Origin: JBFHFS01 sp041583495
GTDB taxonomy: Bacteria; Bacteroidota; Bacteroidia; Bacteroidales; Marinilabiliaceae
Assembly (NCBI GenBank): GCA_041583495.1
Contig: JBFHFS010000018.1
Span: forward strand, 1-64,000
Reading direction: 5' to 3'
Length of the DNA stretch: 64,000 bases
A program made the position numbers and the translations under genes. Of the stretch, positions 53,035 to 62,565 are shown in pieces (position 1 is the stretch's first letter; every line of letters starts with the position of its first letter). The notes below the pieces were generated by a model, which saw only the letters and a program-made list of their open reading frames with translations, was not told the DNA's origin and searched no databases.

Positions 53035-54057
53035 ATGAATGCGTTAACATTTATCTTTGGCGTTTTATTCGGTGGAATTTTACAATATGCCAAATTGAAC
53101 AAATTCAACACGATTAGTGGCTTAGCTTTGAGAAAAGATTTCGCTGTGCCCAAAGCCATTATGGTGGCCATTGGTGTAGGAGCGGTCCTGATAAACCTGG
53201 AAATTGGATTTGGACTGGCCAGCTATCACGTAAAACCCTTCATTTTGGGAGGAATTGTCCTCGGAGGACTCGTGTTTGGTTCAGGGATGGCTATCCTGGG
53301 CTATTGTCCCGGAACCCTCCCGGTCTCCGCCGGGGAAGGCTCCATCGATGCAATCATTGGTATTGTGGGGGGATTATTGGGCGGACTGGCTTACACCCTT
53401 TTACTTCCCTTTTTTCATGAAATCGCAGGCCCCGATTTAGGCAGCTTTAGCTTAAAAACGGCATTTACCGAAAATGCAACCTGGTTTTATCTCCTTGTAT
53501 TTTTGATTGCCGCCCTGTTTATTGTCGGTTCTTTTTGGATACATAAAAAAGAACAGGCCAAAGATTATAAATGGGCCATTGCCGGGGTTGGACTGGCAGT
53601 GTTAAACGCCATCATCTTCCTGAATTTTTCTTCGAACCGGCCCATTGGTGCCTCCTCCACTTATCCATATGCCATGGATGCATTGGTTGGGCTCACCAAT
53701 AACGATTACTTTTTAAAAATTCAGGCGCCCGGGCAGTGGGAATTAATATTTCTGCTTGGTGCCTTTGTTTCGGGACTCCTTTTTTCTCTTATCCGTAAAG
53801 ACTTCAAACTGGTGTTGATACATGACAATTGGAAAAACCACAAAGGCAGCTCTAAGACGAATCGGGTAATATGGGCCTTTGCGGGCGGTTTTTTGCTAAT
53901 TGTGGGCGCACGAATGGCCGGAGGTTGCACCAGCGGTCACATCCTTTCGGGCGGAATGCAGTTGGCATTAAGCAGTATGGTTTTTGCAGTCTTCGTCTTT
54001 GCAGGCTTATTAATCACCGGCAAATTCTTTTACAGCGAAAACAAAAAACAACCCTAA
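53035..54057 (+). CDS. YeeE/YedE-family sulfur transporter
   Basis: A 340-residue inner-membrane protein with about nine helices in two homologous halves. Each half carries a family motif: GYCPGTLPVSAGEG in the first and GGCTSGHILSGGMQL in the second, with conserved Cys residues. Related proteins (TsuA/YeeE) take up thiosulfate. Here both halves are fused in one chain, as in the full-length transporters. The substrate is inferred from the family. No TusA-like partner is adjacent. Confidence 0.85.
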   Translation: MNALTFIFGVLFGGILQYAKLNKFNTISGLALRKDFAVPKAIMVAIGVGAVLINLEIGFGLASYHVKPFILGGIVLGGLVFGSGMAILGYCPGTLPVSAGEGSIDAIIGIVGGLLGGLAYTLLLPFFHEIAGPDLGSFSLKTAFTENATWFYLLVFLIAALFIVGSFWIHKKEQAKDYKWAIAGVGLAVLNAIIFLNFSSNRPIGASSTYPYAMDALVGLTNNDYFLKIQAPGQWELIFLLGAFVSGLLFSLIRKDFKLVLIHDNWKNHKGSSKTNRVIWAFAGGFLLIVGARMAGGCTSGHILSGGMQLALSSMVFAVFVFAGLLITGKFFYSENKKQP

Positions 54058-54086
54058 ATCTTCAATGCCGATAAACCCTAACCATT

Positions 54087-55967
54087 ATGAGAACCATCTA
54101 TCTTTTATTGTTCAGCCTGATCTTCGGCAATCTATTCTCTCAGGAGAATGCCGAAAAAGAAATAAAATCAGACATTAACGAAGTAACGGTATTTCTGGAT
54201 GGAGCGCAGATCCTGAGGAAAAAAGAAATTGACCTGAATAAGGGGAAGACAATTATCCGGTATGTAAACTTATCTCCCTTTATTGATGCCAAAAGCATTC
54301 AGGTAAAAGCAGAAGGAGAATTAACGGTATTATCTGTAAATCATCAGCAAAACTACATGGATAAAATGAAAAAATCCCTGGAGTTGACGGGCCTGGTGAA
54401 GCAACTTGAATCGATTGACGATAAAATAAAAGTTGAAACCACTTATCTGTCCATCATAAATGAGGAATTAGCCTTCCTGCAGGAGAACAGGAATATAGGG
54501 GGGAAAAATGAACAGGTTAGTATCACGAACCTACAACAGACCTCCGATTTTTACAGCAGGAAGTTAACGGCCCTGAAGATGAAAGAGATTGAGAGGGGAA
54601 AGACGGTCAAAGATTTGAATGAGCAACGAAATGATTTGCAAAATCAAATCAACACCTTATCGGGGAAAAAGGAGTATCCAACGGGTGAAGTGTTGGTTAA
54701 GGTAGATGCCCAACAAGCCAAAAGGTTTTCGTTGGAGCTTTCGTATATGGTCGACAATGCCGGGTGGTTTCCTTCGTACGATATCCGGGCCAAAAACATC
54801 AATGAACCGGTTCAGTTAATTTACAAGGCGAATGTTAAACAAGACACAAAAGTCGATTGGACCAATGTGAAACTCCGGTTTTCCTCGGCCGACCCCAATT
54901 TATCAGGCGTGGCTCCCGAACTAAAAACCTATTTTCTAAATTACAACACCTTGCCCCCAACCTATCGGTTAACGGCCAACAGTGTGCGGGGAAGAATAAC
55001 CGACGGCAATGGGGAGGCCCTCCCGGGAGCCAATGTTATTGTGGCGGGAACCACCATTGGAACGGTCGCGGATATAGACGGAAATTATTCCATAACCATT
55101 CCCAATAATTCAAGCCAGTTAACCTATTCATTCATCGGCTTTAATTCTAAAACACTACCCGTCTCGGGGGAGGTTATCAATGTTTCTCTTCAGGAGAACT
55201 TAACTTCTTTAGACGAAGTGGTGGTAGTGGGTTACGGATCTCAGAATACATTAACTTCAGCGCTACAGGGAAAAGTCGCCGGCCTGTCAACGAACAAATC
55301 AAAAATCAAAATCAGAGGAACCAGCAGTCTGGCCATACCCACCGCACAAGTTGAGAATCAAACAACGGTTGATTTTGAGATAAAGACGCCTTACTCGGTA
55401 AACTCCGACAATAAAAATTATGTGGTCGACATGGAGTTCTATGAGCTACCCGCATTCTATCAATATTTCTGCGTTCCTAAGATTGATAAAGCAGCTTTTT
55501 TGATTGCCAATATCGTAAACTGGGAACAATACAACTTACTGGAAGGAGAAGCCAATCTATTTTTCGAGGATACCTATGTAGGCAAGACCTTAATGGATGT
55601 ACGATTCGCATCGGATACTTTAATGCTTTCCCTGGGGCGGGACAAACAAGTATCCGTTAACCGCGAAAAGATAAAAGACTTCACCGACAAGCAATTCATG
55701 GGCAGTAAAAAAGAAGAGACCAGAGCCTGGCAAACAACGGTAAAAAACAATAAGAGCCAACCAATTAATATGATTATCCTGGACCAGGTTCCGGTTTCAA
55801 CCATCGAGGAGATTGAAGTGAATGTCCAGAATGATTCAGGGGCTAAACATGATTCGGAATCCGGAGAGATAAAGTGGGAATTTAAACTAGACCCTTCCAA
55901 TACGAGAGAGTTGATTTTAAAATATTCAGTTAAATATCCCAAAAACAGAAACCTGATAATAGAATAG
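54087..55967 (+). CDS. MuiA/DUF4139 protein with inserted SusC-type domain
   Basis: A 626-residue exported protein (signal peptide about 1-18). DUF4140-like N-terminal part (VTVFLDGAQILRKKEIDL), a coiled-coil (about 95-200), then the DUF4139 domain start (GWFPSYDIRAKN). At about 298-410 a carboxypeptidase-regulatory-like domain (VRGRITDGNGEALPGANVIV) is followed by a TonB-plug-like stretch, LDEVVVVGYGSQ, ALQGKVAGL, IKIRGTSSL. After it DUF4139 resumes to the end. The insertion is in frame and complete. The function of MuiA-type proteins is not known; they are outer-surface or periplasmic. Confidence 0.8.
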   Translation: MRTIYLLLFSLIFGNLFSQENAEKEIKSDINEVTVFLDGAQILRKKEIDLNKGKTIIRYVNLSPFIDAKSIQVKAEGELTVLSVNHQQNYMDKMKKSLELTGLVKQLESIDDKIKVETTYLSIINEELAFLQENRNIGGKNEQVSITNLQQTSDFYSRKLTALKMKEIERGKTVKDLNEQRNDLQNQINTLSGKKEYPTGEVLVKVDAQQAKRFSLELSYMVDNAGWFPSYDIRAKNINEPVQLIYKANVKQDTKVDWTNVKLRFSSADPNLSGVAPELKTYFLNYNTLPPTYRLTANSVRGRITDGNGEALPGANVIVAGTTIGTVADIDGNYSITIPNNSSQLTYSFIGFNSKTLPVSGEVINVSLQENLTSLDEVVVVGYGSQNTLTSALQGKVAGLSTNKSKIKIRGTSSLAIPTAQVENQTTVDFEIKTPYSVNSDNKNYVVDMEFYELPAFYQYFCVPKIDKAAFLIANIVNWEQYNLLEGEANLFFEDTYVGKTLMDVRFASDTLMLSLGRDKQVSVNREKIKDFTDKQFMGSKKEETRAWQTTVKNNKSQPINMIILDQVPVSTIEEIEVNVQNDSGAKHDSESGEIKWEFKLDPSNTRELILKYSVKYPKNRNLIIE

Positions 55968-56036
55968 AACCATAACCATACAGTTACGATCTGAAGGTCG
56001 GGTATCAAATGAATCGGTCTGTCAAAAAGAAACTCA

Positions 56037-56924
56037 ATGAAAAACCTGTTTTTTTCACTCATCACCATGATAACCCTATTGGGATTCTGTCCCCCAAAAG
56101 AACCGATCTTGAAAATTGGGTTGGTCGCCGATCCCCAGTATGCCGATAAAGCAACCGCCGGGAAAAGATATTACAGTGAATCGTTAAAGAAACTGGAAGA
56201 AGCCATAGACACCTTCAACTATTACCAGGTGGATTTTGTTCAAAACCTGGGAGACATAATCGACGTGGGCTGGGAAAGTTATGACCCGATCCTTTCGGTT
56301 TACAAAAGTCTGAATCCGGACATCGAAAACCATCATCTCCTGGGCAATCACGACTTTTCCATCGACCCAACACACCTGGACAGCTTACCGGAGGTTTTAT
56401 CTATGCCCGATTTATATTATTCCTACATTAAAAAAGGCTGGCGGTTTATTGTTTTAGATGCCACCGACTATGCCTACTTCTCGAATCCTATGCATGGCCA
56501 CGAACCTGGCCTGATAGATGCCTACTTCGAACGAACCAAAGGCAAATCGAATCACTATACCTGGAATAGTGCGATAGGCCCGGAACAACAAAACTGGCTT
56601 AAAAAGGAACTGGAAAGGGCAAAATCATTGGGTCAAAAAGTAATCATCTTTTCACACATGCCTGTAAAACCATTGGGGGCTGCCCATAATTTATGGAACA
56701 ATGAGGAGATAATTAATATCATTGAAAACAGTTCAAATGTTGTGGCCTATATTAATGGACACAACCATGCAGGCGACTATGTTTTCAGCAACGGAGTTCA
56801 TTACATTACCCTCTTTGGAATGGTAGACACCCCCATGAACTCGTATGGCATTCTTGAAATTTTTGAGGACCACATAACCCTGAAAGGCCATGGTAATCAA
56901 AGAGATATAAAAACACCCCAATAA
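56037..56924 (+). CDS. Metallophosphoesterase (ADP-ribose/CDP-alcohol pyrophosphatase-like)
   Basis: A 295-residue protein with a signal peptide-like start (about 1-18). The calcineurin fold motifs are VADPQYADK, QNLGDIIDVGW, LLGNHDFS, FSHMPVKP and YINGHNHAGDY, giving a complete dimetal site. The QY after ADP and the layout resemble Mn2+-dependent ADP-ribose/CDP-alcohol diphosphatases. An exported form would act in the periplasm. It starts 70 bases after the MuiA gene. Confidence 0.85.
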   Translation: MKNLFFSLITMITLLGFCPPKEPILKIGLVADPQYADKATAGKRYYSESLKKLEEAIDTFNYYQVDFVQNLGDIIDVGWESYDPILSVYKSLNPDIENHHLLGNHDFSIDPTHLDSLPEVLSMPDLYYSYIKKGWRFIVLDATDYAYFSNPMHGHEPGLIDAYFERTKGKSNHYTWNSAIGPEQQNWLKKELERAKSLGQKVIIFSHMPVKPLGAAHNLWNNEEIINIIENSSNVVAYINGHNHAGDYVFSNGVHYITLFGMVDTPMNSYGILEIFEDHITLKGHGNQRDIKTPQ

Positions 56925-57112
56925 CACATTCGCCGGGGAGCCATAAATAAATCCCTCTCTGGCTAAGGGATTCAACCTTTCAGTTACCCTAACCTCCCCT
57001 TCTTTGACCTAATCTGCTTAATTAACAACAGATTCAGGTGGGTTATGCGCACTTTCAGCAGCCCCATTGGCGCGCTTAGCAGGTTATTTTATTCCAGGAA
57101 TGGCATCCATCC

Positions 57113-57120
57113 TACATTTG
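57113..57120 (+). promoter_or_regulatory. -7 box TACATTTG before the beta-barrel gene
   Basis: TACATTTG is an exact TAnnTTTG match 41 bases before the ATG at 57161. A T-run (57087-57090) about 22 bases upstream may act as a weak -33. Confidence 0.5.
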
Positions 57121-57160
57121 TTCCATCAAATTGAATCATTAATTATTAAAAATTAAAATC

Positions 57161-57745
57161 ATGAGAACAAGTGTATTGATGGCCATTGCATTGATTATTG
57201 TTTCACTCAATTGCAAAGCACAGGAAAAAACCAGTCGTTTGGGGTTCGAGCTAAACAGTGGTGTTTCGGTGGCAACCAATAAGTTAAATGGCACCGATCT
57301 GAATACCGGTTTTGGTTTTGAAGGTATTTTCAACTTCCGCATTTTACCTCATGCCGGTGTTTATGCGGGCTGGGGATGGAACAGATTGGGTGCCGACAAC
57401 TCCTTTGCCGGGAGTGATGTTTGCTTCGAGGAAACCGGCTATGTATTCGGGCTTGAATTCAAACATCCTTTCTTCAACTCTCCCCTGTCCTATTACCTAA
57501 GAGCCGGGGGCCTCTACAACCACATCGAGACGGAGAACTCCGATGGAGACATTATCAACGACAGCGGCCACGGGCTCGGGTATCAGCTGGCCGGCGGCAT
57601 TAATCTTCCCCTGAGTACCAAATGGAGTCTCACCCCTGGGATTAAGTATAATTCACTCTCACGGGACACCGACTTCGAAGGAGAAACAATACAACTGAAT
57701 CACAACTACCTCTCCTTCCGCATTGGGATAAACAAGAAATTCTAA
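57161..57745 (+). CDS. Small outer-membrane beta-barrel protein
   Basis: A 194-residue protein with a signal peptide (about 1-20). The rest alternates polar and hydrophobic residues in about eight strands, begins RLGFELNSGVSVATN and ends in aromatic KKF. This fits the outer-membrane-beta-barrel (OmpW/PorT-like size) group. A porin or structural role is likely, but no ligand can be assigned. A hairpin terminator follows at 57757. Confidence 0.78.
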   Translation: MRTSVLMAIALIIVSLNCKAQEKTSRLGFELNSGVSVATNKLNGTDLNTGFGFEGIFNFRILPHAGVYAGWGWNRLGADNSFAGSDVCFEETGYVFGLEFKHPFFNSPLSYYLRAGGLYNHIETENSDGDIINDSGHGLGYQLAGGINLPLSTKWSLTPGIKYNSLSRDTDFEGETIQLNHNYLSFRIGINKKF

Positions 57746-57756
57746 CCAGCACCCAT

Positions 57757-57801
57757 GAGCGGGTAAAGCCAATCCCTAACCATTGGGGTTTACCCGCTCT
57801 T
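57757..57801 (+). terminator. Terminator after the beta-barrel gene
   Basis: A perfect 11-bp stem GAGCGGGTAAA / TTTACCCGCTC with an inner CCAAT/ATTGG stem is followed by a short T-rich tail (TTAT). The T-run is weak, but the stem is strong. Confidence 0.65.
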
Positions 57802-57884
57802 ATCCTCTGGAGCCTAAAAAAACAGGAACCCGGCATCCAAAAAAAAACATTAATTTTAGCTTAAACTTATAATTTGTAGCCGCA

Positions 57885-58952
57885 ATGGATTTCAAAAGGA
57901 TTCATCTTTTCTTTCCTTTTCTCAGGCTGTTCAGATTTTTGATCGGTATGGTTATATTCATTCAGCTGGCCATCATTAGTTACAACCATCTGAGCGGTTA
58001 CCATGAGCTTGAAAATATTCAGGCTTTCCTGATTCGCATGGGAAGGGGCATTCTCCTTAGTCTTGGCGCAGGATTCCTGATTGCCTACCCCGACCTGTAC
58101 CTCATCCGCCATTTGAATATAACAGCTCCCTGGAACAAACAACTGGCCAAAAGATTAGTCATTCAACTGAGTTCGAGTGTGGTGATTGCGGTGATCGTTT
58201 CTGTTCTAATCACCGTTTTCGCTCATTCAATAAATCCCTACAAGGAAGACTTTAATGGGGTTCTGATAAACAACGCACTCATCTATTCGGTGGTAAATAT
58301 AATTGTAATGTCCATTCTGGAGGGATGGACTTATTACTTTGAGAGCCGGCAGGCCAGAATGGAAACCGAGAAACTTCAGGAAGAACTCTCCCAGATCAGG
58401 TTCGAGGTTCTGAAGAGTCAGATCAATCCACACTTCATGTTCAACAGCCTCAACGTTCTTTCGGGCCTAATAAATGTAGATGTTGCCAAAGCCCAGTTGT
58501 TTATAGATGAATTCTCTCAGATATATCGCTATGTTCTTGAAACCATTGAACAACCGATATCTACGTTGGACAAAGAGCTCGAATTTATGCGCTCTTATCT
58601 CTTTCTACAGCAGATCAGGTATGGCGAAAACCTTACTTATACAGTTAATGTTCCTGCCGAACTACTACCGATGGCTCTTCCCCCGCTTTCGCTGCAAATA
58701 CTGCTCGAAAACGCGATCAAACACAATATTGTTAACGAATCCAAACCCCTGAAAATAGAGATCTTCAGCCAGGAGAATTCACTCATTGTCAGAAACAATA
58801 TCCAGCCCAAGGTCTCAGGTAACTCAACAGGCCTGGGACTTAAAAACCTGGTAAAACGATACGCCCTCATAAGCCCTCTGGAACCGAAATTTAGGATTGT
58901 AGATAATCACTATGTGGCCAGAATCCCATTAATTAAAATTGAACAGGCATGA
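57885..58952 (+). CDS. LytS/YehU-type sensor histidine kinase
   Basis: A 355-residue membrane kinase. Four helices lie at about 15-36, 48-68, 92-112 and 130-148, followed by a coiled linker. The His_kinase motif SQINPHFMFNSLNVLSGLIN carries the phospho-His. The N box is LLENAIKHN and the G box is GLGLKNLVKRY. There is no extracytoplasmic sensor domain. Its stop overlaps the response-regulator start by 4 bases (ATGA). A near -7 box (ATAATTTG) precedes it. Confidence 0.92.
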   Translation: MDFKRIHLFFPFLRLFRFLIGMVIFIQLAIISYNHLSGYHELENIQAFLIRMGRGILLSLGAGFLIAYPDLYLIRHLNITAPWNKQLAKRLVIQLSSSVVIAVIVSVLITVFAHSINPYKEDFNGVLINNALIYSVVNIIVMSILEGWTYYFESRQARMETEKLQEELSQIRFEVLKSQINPHFMFNSLNVLSGLINVDVAKAQLFIDEFSQIYRYVLETIEQPISTLDKELEFMRSYLFLQQIRYGENLTYTVNVPAELLPMALPPLSLQILLENAIKHNIVNESKPLKIEIFSQENSLIVRNNIQPKVSGNSTGLGLKNLVKRYALISPLEPKFRIVDNHYVARIPLIKIEQA

Positions 58953-59704
58953 ATGTTCTTATTATCGAAGATGAAAGCTTCGCTGCCGACAAGCTGGAAG
59001 GTTTGTTGATGGAAATTGACCCCGGCATGGTTGTAAAGGCAAAGCTCGGATCCATAAAAGAATCCGTTAAATGGCTAATTCAGCATACCGTAGATCTGAT
59101 CTTCCTCGACATTCAGCTCTCCGACGGGATCAGTTTCAGCATTTTTGAACAGATAAGCATCAATACCCCCATCATTTTCACCACCGCCTATGATCAATAT
59201 GCGGTTAAAGCCTTCCAGCTCAACAGCATTTCCTACCTGTTGAAACCCATTAGGAGGCAGGAACTGACTGAGAGCCTGAAAAAATATCAATCCCTAAAAT
59301 CGGCGTTCTACATTGACTTCGACCGGCTAATGGCCAATATTCAGGGAAGAGACCCGGAATATAAAAAGAGATTTCTTATTCAGATAGGGGAAAAAATAAG
59401 GAAAATTGAGATAACTGAAATCGCCTATTTCTATGTGCTCGACAAAGCGGTATTTTTGAAAACCTTCCAGGGAAACGCCTTCCCTGTGGATTACACCCTC
59501 GATAAACTCGAGATTCTGATCAATCCGGAAAAGTTTTTCAGAATTAACCGGAAGTACATCGTCTCCATGGACTCCATTTCCAATATGGTGGCCTACTCAA
59601 GAGCACGAGTAAAACTGGATTTAAAACCTAAACCCGATGAGGAGTGCGATACCATTGTTAGCATCGACCGCTCTGCCGATTTTAAAAAATGGCTGAATGC
59701 CTAG
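58949..59704 (+). CDS. LytTR-family response regulator
   Basis: A 251-residue protein. The receiver domain (about 1-125) has acidic EDE near the start, the phospho-Asp in LIFLDIQLSDGIS, FTTAYDQYAV and YLLKPIRR. The LytTR domain (about 148-245) has RKIEITEIAYFYVLDKAVFL and RINRKYIVSMDSI. It is coupled to the kinase at 57885 and forms the second such pair in the window. Targets are unknown; the downstream L,D-transpeptidase gene has its own promoter. Confidence 0.92.
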   Translation: MNVLIIEDESFAADKLEGLLMEIDPGMVVKAKLGSIKESVKWLIQHTVDLIFLDIQLSDGISFSIFEQISINTPIIFTTAYDQYAVKAFQLNSISYLLKPIRRQELTESLKKYQSLKSAFYIDFDRLMANIQGRDPEYKKRFLIQIGEKIRKIEITEIAYFYVLDKAVFLKTFQGNAFPVDYTLDKLEILINPEKFFRINRKYIVSMDSISNMVAYSRARVKLDLKPKPDEECDTIVSIDRSADFKKWLNA

Positions 59705-59834
59705 CGTCAGGATCAAACCCCGGAGGATGCAGTGGGCAATATGCCCCGGGGGAAATACCCAAAGGCCCAAAAACCGTTGCGCACCCAAAAACAATGACTT
59801 AAAGCCATTTGTAATTGTTTAATTCCTTTTTTTA

Positions 59835-59842
59835 TATCTTTG
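59835..59842 (+). promoter_or_regulatory. -7 box TATCTTTG before the L,D-transpeptidase-like gene
   Basis: TATCTTTG is an exact TAnnTTTG match 97 bases before the ATG at 59939. A TTTG (59808-59811) lies 23 bases before it, longer than the usual 19. Confidence 0.45.
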
Positions 59843-59938
59843 CGCCATCAAAATTCCCTTCCCCACTCAACCATTTCAGATTTGGTTTGGCCTGCCATTG
59901 AGCAGAGTTCCCGCCAGATGAATTTCAATGAATGATGC

Positions 59939-60643
59939 ATGAAGAAGTTTCTGATTCTCTTTTGGGTGACCTTTTTTTTAGTTCTCCCGGGAAAAATTAA
60001 GTCCGGGAAAGTTGAAAAAATAACCGCTCCCTCACCAACCCTGGCCGAAGCGCTCTACTCTCAACTCCAACCTGCCGCATCAAGGCCTTCCTTAAAAGTA
60101 TTCAAGCTGGGAATAAAGGGCTACTACGACCTGTTTAATGAGGGTCGGCTCAGCAACCAACGCTACCTCACGCTTATTGATTACTCCCTCTCTTCCACCG
60201 TAAAGCGATTATGGGTGGTCGACAGGGACAGTTTAAAGATTGTGCACCATTGTCTGGTTGCGCATGGACAAAATACCGGGGAGGAGTATGCCCTGCACTT
60301 TTCGAACCGGCCACAATCGCACATGAGCAGCATGGGATTTTTCCTGACAGGGAATACCTATACCGGGAAAAATGGTCTTTCCTTACTTCTGGATGGAGTG
60401 GAGGAGGGCATTAACGATAATGCCCGTAAAAGGGCCATCGTCATGCATGGCGCCGAATATGCCACCCGTGGTTTCATTAAACAGCACGGACGTCTGGGTC
60501 GTAGTTTTGGTTGTCCGGCCATGCCTCCCGAAGAAAACAAAGCCGTTATCCAAACCATTAAAGGGGGAACTTGTGTTTTCATCTATTTTCCCGCAACCTC
60601 TTACCTGACAAGCTCCCGTTTCTTTACGCCATCGGCCTCGTAA
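59939..60643 (+). CDS. Exported murein L,D-transpeptidase-like protein
   Basis: A 234-residue protein with a signal peptide (about 1-22). The catalytic pattern is IVMHGAEYA followed by GRLGRSFGCPAMP, that is His, Ser and catalytic Cys in SxGCPA, the form found in the YkuD_2-type family rather than classical SxGCIR. It is likely to cross-link or trim peptidoglycan in the periplasm. Its last 43 bases overlap the 3' end of the convergent L,D-transpeptidase gene, an antisense arrangement at both stops. Confidence 0.82.
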   Translation: MKKFLILFWVTFFLVLPGKIKSGKVEKITAPSPTLAEALYSQLQPAASRPSLKVFKLGIKGYYDLFNEGRLSNQRYLTLIDYSLSSTVKRLWVVDRDSLKIVHHCLVAHGQNTGEEYALHFSNRPQSHMSSMGFFLTGNTYTGKNGLSLLLDGVEEGINDNARKRAIVMHGAEYATRGFIKQHGRLGRSFGCPAMPPEENKAVIQTIKGGTCVFIYFPATSYLTSSRFFTPSAS

Positions 60644-62262
60644 ACGGGCCTGGCTTTTAGGGCCTCATAGAGCATCGAATCCCGATTATAAAGGTCTCTT
60701 CCAAAATGAAGTTGTCCGGTGCGATCGACCCAGGCAGTCCAGTAAAGCAGGTATACCTCGGGCTTCCGCCGAAGCATAACGGTTTGCGTCTGATTGGTTT
60801 TTATCGCTTTTTGGATACGGGACTTACTCCAGTTTACAGAATCGTTCAATAGTATAACCGCCAGATCCACCGGGTCTTGCACCCGTATACAACCGGTACT
60901 AAAGGCCCTTTGGCTTCGTTCGAACAACTCTTTTTGCGGGGTATCATGCAGGTATACATTGTAGGAATTAGGAAAATAAAATTTAAGCGCCCCCAACGCA
61001 TTCATCCGGCCCGCCTCCTGCCTGTATGTATAGGAATACACACTTTGGCTTCCCCAGTTAACTGAGTCAGGATTCAGCTTTTTGCCTTCCGCACTGTAAA
61101 CATTGATCTTCTTTTTTTCCAGTGTGCGAAGGTCTTTTCTGATCTCCGGGATCAAATCATTATTTCGGATAGTTGCGGGCACCGTCCATATTGGATTAAT
61201 CACCAGGTATTGCAGGGTGGAACTGAACACGGGGGTTTTTCGGTAGGGACGCCCCACAATAACCTTATGAACACTAAGGAGCCTCTCGTGGTCGATCAAC
61301 TCCAACTCGAAATTGGCAATATTTACCAGCAGGTAATAGGGGCTAAATTCAACGGGTAACCATCGCCATCGTTCCAGATTGACTTCAAGGGTTTTTATCC
61401 GCTCTTCAACGGGGATATTAAGGGCATACGTGGTTTCCGGACCAATATTACCAAGAGCCTCCAGACCATTTCTTTGTTGAAAAAGCACCACGGCAGCCAG
61501 CAGGTCCCGATCATAAAAAGCACTGGTATCGGCGGTACCCCTGCCCATTTCACCGGTAACAGCCAGTCTCTTTCTGACCAGAGGGATCCGTTGGTCGGTC
61601 ATTCCCGGTTTCAGCATGCTGCCACTTTCAATTTTTCCCCACCCCCCTTTTTCGGCCATTGCCCGATATTCAGCCAGCTTTTCTCTAAGCAGGTTATAAT
61701 TGCGATTTTGAGGATAAAGCCTGTCAAATAAATCAGGAATGGGGGTATGAACTATTTCCTCAAGGTATTTTGAGGGCTCTGAATTGGTCCTGGCCAGATG
61801 CCATTGCGCACCGATACTTTTGGGATCCACCTTCCCTGAGGTGATATGCGCGGTAAAGAGCAAAAAAGCATCGGTCAAAAAGAGATCCAGCCTCCCCTTT
61901 TGATCAATGGTTTTAGATGCCAGCAATTCCTTAATTTCACTTAAATGGTAGTCAGATGGCGTGAGGCCATGCTGATAACTCTCCTCGATTATTTCTGTAA
62001 ACTGAGAGATACGCTTGGGATCGCTCCATACTGCACGATAAGCCCTTTTCTTATAAACATCGATTACGGAAGACACACAAAAAATATCGTCCCCATTGTT
62101 AAGAGACCCGTTTCCCTCCAGGAGTTTTACCTTTTCACGGATATTCTCACTCAGGCTCGTTTGGGCCGGGAGAGGTGTGGCCCCAAAAAACAGGAGGACA
62201 GCCAGAAGAATCAAAAACCCGGGGCAATCCCGAAAAATAAGCCAATTAAATATCCCTTTCAT
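60601..62262 (-). CDS. L,D-transpeptidase of the YcbB/LdtD type
   Basis: A 553-residue protein with a signal peptide (about 16-34). The N-terminal domain has IDVYKKRAYRAVWSDP and YHLSEIKELL. A peptidoglycan-binding-like segment contains DRDLLAAVVLFQQRNGLEALG. The YkuD catalytic domain has YLHDTPQKELF and RAFSTGCIRV with the active Cys. It should make 3-3 meso-DAP cross-links or transfer side-chain stems. The frame is open 24 codons upstream, but ATG 62262 opens the signal peptide. It overlaps the gene at 59939 by 43 bases at the 3' end. Confidence 0.88.
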   Translation of the reverse strand: MKGIFNWLIFRDCPGFLILLAVLLFFGATPLPAQTSLSENIREKVKLLEGNGSLNNGDDIFCVSSVIDVYKKRAYRAVWSDPKRISQFTEIIEESYQHGLTPSDYHLSEIKELLASKTIDQKGRLDLFLTDAFLLFTAHITSGKVDPKSIGAQWHLARTNSEPSKYLEEIVHTPIPDLFDRLYPQNRNYNLLREKLAEYRAMAEKGGWGKIESGSMLKPGMTDQRIPLVRKRLAVTGEMGRGTADTSAFYDRDLLAAVVLFQQRNGLEALGNIGPETTYALNIPVEERIKTLEVNLERWRWLPVEFSPYYLLVNIANFELELIDHERLLSVHKVIVGRPYRKTPVFSSTLQYLVINPIWTVPATIRNNDLIPEIRKDLRTLEKKKINVYSAEGKKLNPDSVNWGSQSVYSYTYRQEAGRMNALGALKFYFPNSYNVYLHDTPQKELFERSQRAFSTGCIRVQDPVDLAVILLNDSVNWSKSRIQKAIKTNQTQTVMLRRKPEVYLLYWTAWVDRTGQLHFGRDLYNRDSMLYEALKARPVYEADGVKKRELVR

Positions 62263-62530
62263 TACGTTCAAAGTTTTGAAAAACAAGACCCTGTTGGGAA
62301 ATCGAAAGCAAACAGATACATTTAAACCGGCCATTGGCCCCCTTTGAGCTCAGGGAACCTCTCCTGCCCGAAAATACCAATTATTTACCAACACAAAACC
62401 CATCGGTCCTTTACCGAATCAATTTAGGTCACCATCTTAATAAAAACAAGCGAAGTGATCTATTTTTCCAAGCTTTCCGTTTTCAATTGTCAGGTTTACA
62501 AATTCTTCGTACTTTTCAATATTTTAGTGG

Positions 62531-62538
62531 TATTTTTG
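62531..62538 (+). promoter_or_regulatory. -7 box TATTTTTG before ruvA
   Basis: TATTTTTG is an exact TAnnTTTG match 27 bases before the ruvA ATG. TTCG (62506-62509) is a one-mismatch -33 with a 21-base spacer. Nothing else was found in the 62263-62565 gap. Confidence 0.5.
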
Positions 62539-62565
62539 TGGCCCAAACGCTCAAATCAGATCAAT

